The translations under genes were made by a program, and so were the position numbers. From Thermomicrobiales bacterium (lineage in GTDB: Bacteria > Chloroflexota > Chloroflexia > Thermomicrobiales > UBA6265), in the NCBI GenBank assembly GCA_025928535.1, contig JAICJJ010000022.1:1-13062 (forward strand): DNA of 13,062 bases, read 5' to 3'. Positions within the stretch are counted from its first letter, which is position 1. Every line of letters starts with the position of its first letter. Below the pieces are notes generated by a model, which made no database searches, was not told the origin of the DNA, and saw only the letters and a list, made by a program, of their open reading frames with translations. Positions 7,228 through 13,062 of this stretch are shown here, one piece after another.

Positions 7228-7605
7228 GTGACCTCGCCGTTTCAACGATCGTTCGCCGATTTTTGCCGCGCCACCGCCGACTGGCGGCGACGCAAGGCGG
7301 ACGAATACGACCGCGACGCCCGCAATCTGCGCACGGCCGCCGCGCTCGAGGAACTCGCCTCCCATGTCGAGACACTGCCGGAGGACGACGCGCGGCTGCG
7401 CGAGCTCGAACGACTCGCCGGCGAAGGCGGCGCCTTCACGCCCGATCAACGCGTGCTGTACGAAATCGGCCGGTTTCGGTTTCACCATCCCGAAGCGCAA
7501 CTCGATCCGTTTCTCGACGTGCTGGTCGAATTGGCCGCAGCGGACCGCGGCGAGCATGGTCGGTTCGGCGGCCGCATGGCTCCTGGCGACGACCCCTGGG
7601 GTTGA
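7228..7605 (+). CDS. Small uncharacterised protein, 125 aa
   Basis: I do not recognise the family. The only plausible start in frame is GTG at 7228, with a weak GGGA 7 nt upstream; the short gap behind the 85-aa gene suggests an operon. Residues 5-65 are charged helices (SFADFCRATADWRRRKADEY, then ELASHVETLPEDDARLRELE). A central block TPDQRVLYEIGRFRFHHPEA (71-90) is followed by helix LDPFLDVLVELAAA, and the Gly-rich tail ends in GDDPWG. The composition is soluble and there is one Cys (13). Codon use matches the neighbouring genes. It ends 15 nt from the convergent methyltransferase stop. The protein is probably real; its role is unknown. Confidence 0.7.
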   Translation: MTSPFQRSFADFCRATADWRRRKADEYDRDARNLRTAAALEELASHVETLPEDDARLRELERLAGEGGAFTPDQRVLYEIGRFRFHHPEAQLDPFLDVLVELAAADRGEHGRFGGRMAPGDDPWG

Positions 7606-7620
7606 ATCGGGCGGGGGCCG

Positions 7621-8871
7621 CTATGGCTCCCGTTCTTCGCGGACGAGATGGGCGACGACTTCGACGTGGTGCGTCTGGGGGAACATGTCGAAGCCGGCGA
7701 CTCGCTCCAGTCGGTATCCCCCGGCGAGCATCCGTTTGAGGTCGCGGGCGAGCGTCGGCGGATCGCACGAGACGTAGACGATTCGGGCCGGCCGCATCCG
7801 CAGCAGCGGCGCGGCGGCCAGCGGCGGCAATCCAGTCCGCGGCGGATCGAGCAGGACGAGCGACGGCCGGCCATAGGTCCGGTACGCGTCGCTCAGCCAT
7901 CGCTCGACCGGCGCGGCGACGACCCGAATGCCGCGCAATTCGGCCTCCTCCGCGTTGCGCGTGAGGTAGGCCGCGGTCCGTTCGTCCGCTTCGATGGCGA
8001 CGACGCGCCGGTAGCGGCGGGCGAGCGGGAGTGTGAAGAGGCCGACGCCCGCGTACAGATCGATCGCGACGACGTCGGGCGGTTGCTCGGCGAACGCCTC
8101 GGCGGGCGGCGCGAAGCGCAACGCTTCGGCGACAAGTTCGGGCAGGATGCCGGGATTGGCCTGGAAAAAAACGGTCGCATCGAACCAGAGCCGCTCGCCC
8201 GCGATGTCGATCACGATCGATCGCACGTCGCCGCCGTCGAGCGGCGGCGCGATGGAAAACGCGTCGAGCGTCGCCGCCGCCTTGATTTCGCCGACCGGCG
8301 GCAGATCGCCGCGTCCCATGCGGCCGCGCAAATCGTCGTAGAGCGTGGCCAGTTCGGTCGTGACGAACGGATCGAACGGCAGATCGCAGACCAGGCGCGT
8401 GCCCTGCGCCAGATACCCGAGGGCCGGCCGCGCCGGATCGTAATGCCAATCGGCGCGGGCGCGATAGCCCCAGGTCTGGGGCGACGGCGTGATGGGAACC
8501 GTGTCGGCGAGGTCGATGCCGCCGAGGCGGCGGAGGGCGTCGGCGACGATGACCGCCTTGGCGCGCAATTGCGCGTCGTAGGCGAGATGCTGAAAATCCG
8601 CGCCGCCGCAGCGGACCGCGTCCGGGAAGGGGGGCGCAATGCGATCGGACGATGGCTCGACGATCTCGGTGATGCGGCCAAAGATGGCCGATCCGGAGGA
8701 GCGGTCGAGTTCGAGCCGGACGATGTCGCCGGGCGCCGCGCCAACGACGAGGACGACCCGGCCGAGCACCCGCGCCAAGCCGTAGCCGCCTGGCACAAGC
8801 CGCTCGATCGTGACCGGCGAGTCGATGCGGGGCGGCAGCGGCGGCAAGGCCGGCCGTTTCGGCGTGCTCAT
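7621..8871 (-). CDS. TrmA/RumA-family RNA (uracil-5)-methyltransferase with incomplete Fe-S ligands
   Basis: A 416-aa SAM-dependent enzyme predicted to make 5-methyluridine in rRNA or tRNA. Residues about 15-72 look like a TRAM RNA-binding domain. FFQANP (235-240) is the family's FFQxN motif; DLYAGVGLFTLPLA (271-284) binds SAM; DPPRTG (342-347) and YVSCDPPTLARDL (366-378) hold the catalytic site with nucleophile Cys369; FPQTHHVE (397-404) holds the general base Glu404. The family [4Fe-4S] site normally reads P-x-C, later C-G-G-C, plus a fourth Cys in the central domain. Here the region reads PFPDAVRCGGADFQHL, so only Cys88 and the distant Cys162 remain. The cluster is therefore probably absent. 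The ATG has only a weak AGG about 13 nt upstream. It lies 100 nt behind the kinase; a possible -10 (TAGGAT, 8929-8934) could serve it. The RNA target cannot be told. Confidence 0.88.
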   Translation of the reverse strand: MSTPKRPALPPLPPRIDSPVTIERLVPGGYGLARVLGRVVLVVGAAPGDIVRLELDRSSGSAIFGRITEIVEPSSDRIAPPFPDAVRCGGADFQHLAYDAQLRAKAVIVADALRRLGGIDLADTVPITPSPQTWGYRARADWHYDPARPALGYLAQGTRLVCDLPFDPFVTTELATLYDDLRGRMGRGDLPPVGEIKAAATLDAFSIAPPLDGGDVRSIVIDIAGERLWFDATVFFQANPGILPELVAEALRFAPPAEAFAEQPPDVVAIDLYAGVGLFTLPLARRYRRVVAIEADERTAAYLTRNAEEAELRGIRVVAAPVERWLSDAYRTYGRPSLVLLDPPRTGLPPLAAAPLLRMRPARIVYVSCDPPTLARDLKRMLAGGYRLERVAGFDMFPQTHHVEVVAHLVREEREP

Positions 8872-8971
8872 TGGCGTGGTGAGCCTTTGCTGCGCGGGCG
8901 TCGCGAATCGGCGTCCGATCCAGCCGTCATCCTACCCCAAACTGGGCTGCGGCCCGGACTCGCTGGCGCGT

Positions 8972-11900
8972 TCAGCCGATCGGAGCCGACGTCGGCAGCG
9001 CGATGGTGACGGTTGTGCCTTGACCGGGCGCGCTGTCGATCTCGATCGCTCCGCCATGCAGACGGGCCAGCCGCTGGGTGATCGCCAGGCCGAGACCGCT
9101 GCCGCCATAGCGGCGGCTCAACCGACTGTCGCCCTGCCGAAACTCTTCGAAAATGTGCGGCAACGCCTCCGGCGCGATCCCGATGCCCGTGTCGCGGACG
9201 CTGATCTCGACCATGTCGTCATCGCGCAGGCGCGCGCCGATCGTCACGCCGCCACGATCGGTGAATTTGACGGCGTTGCCGACGACATTGAGCACCATCT
9301 GCCGCAGCCGTACCGAATCGGCCGGAATCGCCGGCAGCGATGCCGGCACATCGACGACCAGATCGAGTCGTTTGGCGTCGGCTTGCGGCCGGACAGTGGC
9401 GACCACCTGACCGATCGTGTCGGCGACGTCGACCGTGTCGAGCGCGAGCGTCAGACGCGCCGCTTCGAGCCGGGAAAAATCGAGGACGTCGTCGATGAGC
9501 GCCAGCAATTGCAGGGCGTTGCGCTGAATGGCCTGCACGTCTTCGTTCTGGGCGGGAGCGAGGGGACCATCGATGCCCTGCCCCAGCAATTCGGCGTAGC
9601 CGATGACGCCCTGCAGCGGCGTCCGCAATTCGTGGCTCATCGTCGCCAGAAATTGACTCTTGGCGATCGTCGCCGCCTCGGCCGCGTCTTTCGCCGCTTG
9701 CAGCGCGTTTTCCGCCCGTTTGCGGGCGGTGATGTCGCGGCCGATGCCCTGGATTTCGACGACGCGGCCATCGGCGCCGGCGATCGTCTGATCGACCCAT
9801 TGCAGCCAGATGACGCCGTCCGGCCGCGGCAGCCAGGTTTCCCAACTCGCTTCGCCGCCGACGGCGACGAGTTGGTCGACCCGGCGCTTGATCGGCGCGC
9901 GCGCCTGCGGCGGCAGCAACTCGAGAAACGGCAGGCCGAGCAATGCCTCGCGCGATCGTCCGGCAAAGCGGCAGTATGCGTCGTTGACGAAGGTGAGGGT
10001 GGTGTCGGGAAGGTAACGGCAGACCAGTTCGCTCTGGCTCTCGACCACCGCCCGGTAGCGCGCTTCGCTCTGTCGCAGCGCCTCCGCCGCCGCGCGTTGG
10101 TCGGTGATGTCGCGCGCGTTGACGACGATGCCGCCGACGGTTGGATCGCTCAGGAGATTGCGGCCGAAGGCTTCCAGCCAGCGCCAGGAACCGTCGGCGT
10201 GCTGACAGCGAAACACGGCCGTCACATCGACGCTCGGATTGGCGACGAGCGCGGCGAACGTTTCAAGCACCTCAGGGAGATCGTCCGGGTGGATGTATTT
10301 GAAGCCGTCGTCGCCGACCATGTCCGCTGCGGTGTACCCCAACGGACGTTCGCTGGCGGGGCTTTCGAAGAGGATCGTGCCGTGCGCGTCGACCACCGTG
10401 ATCATTTCGACGGCATTGGCGAGGAGCGAGCGAATTCGCGCTTCCGTCGCTTCGAGTTCATCGATGAGCCGCTGGCGATCGGTCACGTCGCGGTTGACGC
10501 CGATCATGCCGGTGACGGCGCCGGATGGGTCGCGCAACGGCAATTTGCTGGTCAACACCCAACGCGACTCATCGCGTTCATTCTCGCGTTGCAACTTGTT
10601 GAGGAGCGGCGCGCCCGCCAGCACCGCCGATTCTTCCGCCGCGTACTGGCGGGCGAGCGCGGCGGAAAAGAAATCGAAATCGCTCTTGCCGATGGCGTCC
10701 TGGGCGTTCGCGATGCCGAGCGTCGCGGCGGTCGCCTGGTTGAGGCGGACGAAGCGAAGCGCCGTGTCCTTGACGTAGACAGGGTCAGGCAATTGCTCGA
10801 GCAACGCGTTCAGCACATCGCGCTCGGCGACGACCGCCGCTTCCGCCTGGGCGTGGGCCGTGATGTCCTGAGTGACGCCGAGCACGCGGACGAGGCGGCC
10901 GTCCGCATCGCGGATCGCCTCGCCGCGCTCCCGCAGCCAGCGAATCTGACCGTCCGGCCAGATCACCCGGTATTCGACCTCGTAGTCGCGGTCGCCTTCG
11001 AACAACTGGCGGTCCGCCGCCGCGATCCGCGCCCCGTCGTCCGGATGGGCAAACGAAAGATAGTGGCCCGGATCGATACTGACGGCGTCGGCGGGCAAAC
11101 CGTAGAGGCCGGGCATCTCGTCGGAACGGTAGACCTCGCCGGTGACGATGTCCCAATCCCAGGCCGCCATCGACGCAGCGCTCAGGGCGAGGCGGAGCCG
11201 CGCGGCGCCTGCCGCGAGCGCGCGTTCGTTCCGCTTGCGCGGCGTGATGTCCTGAATCTGCGAAATGAAATAGCGCGGGCGGCCAGCGGCGTCGCGCACG
11301 AGCGTGACGTCGAGCCGAATCCAGACGACGTAGCCGGCGGCGTGCAGGTAGCGCTTTTCCATCTGGTAGGCGCGGATCGTGCCATCCAGCAATCGCCGCG
11401 CGTGCGTCACGTCGGTTTCGAGATCGTCGGGATGGGTGATGTCCTGAAACGCGCGCGCCAGCAGTTCCTCCTCCGAGCGTCCGACGATGCGGCACAGCGC
11501 CGGATTGACGCGGAGGAAACGGCCCTCCGGCGCCACAAGCGCCATCCCGATCGGAGCGTCGTCGAATGCGGCGTGCAACTGGGCGTCCTGTTCGTGGAGC
11601 CGGGCGGCGAACGCCGCGTGCGCCCGGTCGGCGGCGATCAGACGCGCCACCACCTGCAATCCCGCGATCGCATCTGGGTCGGGCAGCCCCGGCCGCGGAT
11701 CGAGTGTGCAAAGAAACCCCGGCGGCAAATCCAGGGTCATGGGCAGCGGAATCGCGGTGAATGCGCCAACCTCGTCCCAGAAGGCATTTGTGGTCGAGTG
11801 GCGACCCAATCGTTCGCGCCGCATGTCGGCGATGACAAGTGGATCGGCGTGGAGGCGTTCGTCCAGTATGAAGTCATCGAGCGGAACCGGGGCGCCAGGA

Positions 11901-12106
11901 TCGAGACCGGCGGCAACGCCGCTCGTCGCCGACGCCGCCCAACCCTCGTCGCAGCGTTCGACAAGGAGGGCGACGGCATGATTCGTCATGGCGCATGCGG
12001 TGTCGAGCGCGGCGCGAACAGCATCTTCCGGCGATGCCAACCGCCGCCCGGCCAGGTCGCCGAGGTGGCCGAGCGGCGTCGTCTCCGGGCCGGTGGACAC
12101 GGTCAT
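8972..12106 (-). CDS. Soluble sensor histidine kinase: GAF-like, five PAS, HisKA, HATPase
   Basis: A 1044-aa kinase predicted to autophosphorylate on His825 and pass phosphate to an unidentified response regulator. Residues about 24-160 look GAF-like. Five PAS/PAC units follow at about 175-290, 300-415, 430-545, 555-670 and 680-795, each closing with a D-I/V-T motif (IQDITPRKR, TQDITAHAQ, NRDVTDRQR, ARDITDQRA, GRDITARKR). The HisKA domain has MSHELRTPLQGVIGYAELL with His825. The ATPase domain has the N box around LNVVGNAVKFT (Asn944), DTGIGI (972-977), F box and GGSGLGLAI (1001-1009). There is no membrane helix or signal peptide, so it senses cytosolic cues; no receiver domain is fused. GGGAA lies 7 nt before the start. 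The ligands are unknown; no PAS shows an obvious heme or flavin signature to the eye. Confidence 0.93.
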   Translation of the reverse strand: MTVSTGPETTPLGHLGDLAGRRLASPEDAVRAALDTACAMTNHAVALLVERCDEGWAASATSGVAAGLDPGAPVPLDDFILDERLHADPLVIADMRRERLGRHSTTNAFWDEVGAFTAIPLPMTLDLPPGFLCTLDPRPGLPDPDAIAGLQVVARLIAADRAHAAFAARLHEQDAQLHAAFDDAPIGMALVAPEGRFLRVNPALCRIVGRSEEELLARAFQDITHPDDLETDVTHARRLLDGTIRAYQMEKRYLHAAGYVVWIRLDVTLVRDAAGRPRYFISQIQDITPRKRNERALAAGAARLRLALSAASMAAWDWDIVTGEVYRSDEMPGLYGLPADAVSIDPGHYLSFAHPDDGARIAAADRQLFEGDRDYEVEYRVIWPDGQIRWLRERGEAIRDADGRLVRVLGVTQDITAHAQAEAAVVAERDVLNALLEQLPDPVYVKDTALRFVRLNQATAATLGIANAQDAIGKSDFDFFSAALARQYAAEESAVLAGAPLLNKLQRENERDESRWVLTSKLPLRDPSGAVTGMIGVNRDVTDRQRLIDELEATEARIRSLLANAVEMITVVDAHGTILFESPASERPLGYTAADMVGDDGFKYIHPDDLPEVLETFAALVANPSVDVTAVFRCQHADGSWRWLEAFGRNLLSDPTVGGIVVNARDITDQRAAAEALRQSEARYRAVVESQSELVCRYLPDTTLTFVNDAYCRFAGRSREALLGLPFLELLPPQARAPIKRRVDQLVAVGGEASWETWLPRPDGVIWLQWVDQTIAGADGRVVEIQGIGRDITARKRAENALQAAKDAAEAATIAKSQFLATMSHELRTPLQGVIGYAELLGQGIDGPLAPAQNEDVQAIQRNALQLLALIDDVLDFSRLEAARLTLALDTVDVADTIGQVVATVRPQADAKRLDLVVDVPASLPAIPADSVRLRQMVLNVVGNAVKFTDRGGVTIGARLRDDDMVEISVRDTGIGIAPEALPHIFEEFRQGDSRLSRRYGGSGLGLAITQRLARLHGGAIEIDSAPGQGTTVTIALPTSAPIG

Positions 12107-12209
12107 GCGCTCTTCCCGGGCGCCGGTTTCGCCCGACGTCGATCGTCGAACATGCCTGACGGCGCCGAGTTGGCGCGCCGCGGTCGGATGCGCTTCGACC
12201 GTATGGACG

Positions 12210-12238
12210 AATATGAAGATACGATGAAAATCAGTCTA
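12210..12238 (-). promoter_or_regulatory. Candidate promoter of the PAS kinase
   Basis: On the minus strand TAGACT (12233-12238) and CATATT (12210-12215) stand 17 nt apart, within a short AT-rich island in otherwise G/C-rich DNA. Each matches consensus at four of six bases. The -35 resembles that of the PP2C-like gene (TAGACG). Transcription would start near 12203, about 97 nt before the ATG. Confidence 0.35.
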
Positions 12239-12340
12239 TTCGTCCGCCGCACCGACATCTTATCGCGCATGCGCGTTCACGAAAAGCGCGAGCGCGCCCC
12301 GGAGTGCGCGTCAATGTTTTGCGCGAGACGCTGCTCCCAT

Positions 12341-12419
12341 CGTCATCCTGAGCCGCCGCGAAGGATCTCGTGGTCGAAGGAGCGAACGAACGAGATGCTT
12401 CGACAGGCTCAGCATGACG
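12341..12419. repeat. Dispersed inverted repeat (translates to LSLSKHL)
   Basis: Two arms of about 30 nt (12341-12370 and 12391-12419) are imperfect inverted copies. Each begins CGTCATSCTGAGCC (S is C or G), continues with a GCGAAG or TCGAAG core and ends in ATCTCG, with a 20-nt loop between. Together they can form a long hairpin. From general knowledge, closely similar repeats are scattered through many bacterial genomes and are often mis-annotated as short proteins containing LSLSKHL. It lies downstream of the 72-aa gene on the minus strand and could fold at the end of its transcript. No T-tract is present. Confidence 0.8.
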
Positions 12420-12443
12420 GGTGGGGTGTTCGCGCAGCCTGGA

Positions 12444-12662
12444 TCAGGATGCGTTGCTCTCCGATCCGGAACGGTTGCCGTGCTCGCGGTCGGTTCCCTG
12501 CCCGCCGTGGCGCGTCGGACCGGAATGGACCGGCTCGTTACGCCGCCAATCGCCCTTTTCGGCGTCGGGGCCATAGCCGCGGACTGACGACTTGCCGGTA
12601 TCGCCGCCGTGCTCGCCAGCCTGGTCGATTGATTGATCCTTGTCGTGTGAACGTGCGCCCAT
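12444..12662 (-). CDS. Small hydrophilin-like disordered protein, 72 aa
   Basis: A 72-aa product with no Leu, Phe or Cys, about one fifth Gly (14 residues), and otherwise mostly Asp, Glu, Arg, Lys, His, Ser, Asn and Gln. The start reads MGARSHDKDQSIDQAGEHGG and the end HGNRSGSESNAS. There is no predicted membrane part or fold; it should be intrinsically disordered. The ATG at 12660-12662 has a perfect GGAGG 5 nt upstream, the main reason to accept it as a gene; an in-frame upstream extension has no such site. High Gly and strong hydrophilicity match the definition of hydrophilins, proteins linked to desiccation or osmotic stress, but similar composition also occurs in unrelated small proteins. 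It lies behind rpmB on the same strand, with a strong hairpin between. Function is inference. Confidence 0.65.
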   Translation of the reverse strand: MGARSHDKDQSIDQAGEHGGDTGKSSVRGYGPDAEKGDWRRNEPVHSGPTRHGGQGTDREHGNRSGSESNAS

Positions 12663-12823
12663 CGCGGCCTCCGATCTTCGATCCGCCGCGGGCCGGTTCG
12701 CTCGCGGCACGGCGTGATCGAGCATCATCCATGCCGCCGGACGCCGATCGGGGCCGTGAAGCGGGAGGATCGATGAGCGGGCAGGGAGCGGCCGGGCGCG
12801 CCGTGCCTGGCCGACGGACACGA

Positions 12824-12855
12824 CATTGGCCACCGCGCATGCGCGGCGGCCAATG
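12824..12855 (-). terminator. Strong hairpin downstream of rpmB
   Basis: A 32-nt near-perfect palindrome centred on GCATGC: the outer 8 bp are CATTGGCC/GGCCAATG and the core is CGCGCATGCGCG (12834-12845). The one imperfect pair (12832/12847) is a G-U wobble in minus-strand RNA but an A-C mismatch in plus-strand RNA, which favours a function for the minus transcript. It begins 22 nt after the rpmB stop. No U-tract follows, so it may stabilise or attenuate the transcript rather than terminate it cleanly. Confidence 0.5.
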
Positions 12856-12877
12856 GTGATCGCGTCGGACGCCTTCG

Positions 12878-13062
12878 CTAACTCGTCTTGACCGAGGTGC
12901 GCAGGCAGCGGGTGCAGATGTTGATCTTTTTCGTCACGCCGTCGATCGTGATGCGCCTGGGCTGCACGTTCGGCCGGAACATCCGGTTCGTCCGCCGTTT
13001 CGAAAAACTCACGTTATGACCGAATCGTGTCACTTTGCCACAAATATCACACTTGCCGGACA
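12878..13062 (-). CDS. rpmB: Large ribosomal subunit protein bL28 (first base outside window)
   Basis: The minus strand reads SGKCDICGKVTRFGHNVSFS, then KRRTNRMFRPNVQ and ends NICTRCLRTSVKTS before TAG. Adding the ATG whose A lies one base past the window gives 61 aa. This is bL28, which binds 23S rRNA in the large subunit. GHNVSxSxxRTxRxxxPNxQ is the family signature. Cys5-x2-Cys8 and Cys50-x2-Cys53 form a zinc ribbon, the C+ form of L28; many bacteria have C- copies lacking these. Its promoter and ribosome site lie outside the window. The hairpin at 12824-12855 follows it. Confidence 0.95.
   Translation of the reverse strand, partial: SGKCDICGKVTRFGHNVSFSKRRTNRMFRPNVQPRRITIDGVTKKINICTRCLRTSVKTS

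Larger units (their letters stand above)
12107..12443. other. Intergenic region between kinase and small hydrophilic gene
   Basis: These 337 nt hold the candidate kinase promoter (12210-12238), the palindrome CGCGCATGCGCG (12264-12275), which recurs inside the hairpin behind rpmB, and the dispersed inverted repeat at 12341-12419. Reading frames through the repeat give peptides with LSLSKHL or MLRQAQHD, which are typical translations of that repeat and not genes. Confidence 0.6.

Noticed and set aside
7202..7231. ATGA overlap at the end of the 85-aa gene as a coupled start
   Set aside because: That frame meets a stop after nine codons; the 125-aa frame begins at GTG 7228 instead.
12311..12574. 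An 87-codon minus-strand ORF containing LSLSKHL
   Set aside because: Its distinctive peptide is a translation of the dispersed inverted repeat, a well-known annotation artefact, and it overlaps the better-supported 72-aa gene.
8810..12859. A very long plus-strand open frame (1349 codons) opposite the kinase
   Set aside because: It is antisense to a kinase with all motifs intact, runs on through intergenic DNA and a repeat, and is Arg/Asp-rich without any domain. Open antisense frames are expected in G/C-rich genes because stop codons are rare.
12773..12859. A 28-codon plus-strand ORF with GGGAGG 4 nt before its ATG
   Set aside because: The ribosome site is attractive, but the frame runs through the palindrome behind rpmB, lies antisense to that transcript, and the Arg-rich product has no supporting feature.

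Overview
This is a high-GC bacterial chromosomal window, with G/C-rich third codon positions throughout. The gene content is ordinary chromosomal housekeeping plus signalling: the start of pyrF, a PLP threonine dehydratase, a large TPR protein, a PP2C-like membrane protein, a seven-iron ferredoxin, an RNA m5U methyltransferase, a multi-PAS histidine kinase and rpmB. No phage, plasmid, transposase, CRISPR, tRNA or rRNA is visible. A Chloroflexota (Thermomicrobia-like) origin fits the short zinc-ribbon L28, the PP2C-like/beta-propeller architecture and the dispersed inverted repeats. That assignment is inference, not something the sequence proves.

Layout. (1) 1-432: the 5' end of pyrF on the minus strand (cut by the window edge), and a divergent promoter region shared with the next operon. 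(2) 433-3590: a threonine/serine dehydratase whose stop overlaps the GTG start of a 702-aa protein built of about thirteen 40-residue TPR-like repeats, so the two are probably translationally coupled. (3) 3771-6068: a separately promoted 765-aa protein with a degenerate PP2C-like N-terminal domain, one membrane helix and a C-terminal beta-propeller-like half. (4) 6069-6403: a convergent intergenic region holding a composite inverted repeat whose two arms each contain two small stem-loops, with a compensatory change in one stem. (5) 6404-6643 (minus): a 7Fe ferredoxin of the Azotobacter FdI type. (6) 6948-7605 (plus): two small uncharacterised genes. (7) 7621-12106 (minus): a TrmA/RumA-family methyltransferase that has lost part of its Fe-S cysteine set, preceded by a 1044-aa soluble GAF-PAS5-HisKA-HATPase kinase with no adjacent response regulator. 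(8) 12107-12443: probable kinase promoter and a widespread dispersed hairpin repeat. (9) 12444-13062 (minus): a 72-aa extremely hydrophilic, Gly-rich protein lying downstream of rpmB, with a strong 32-nt hairpin between the two.

How the genes relate: the coupled dehydratase-TPR pair and the following PP2C-like/propeller protein are the only block that looks like a possible uncharacterised unit (scaffold plus membrane sensor). Nothing in the sequence proves a shared function. The remaining genes look like independently transcribed neighbours. I did not find a convincing new defence or mobile system here.
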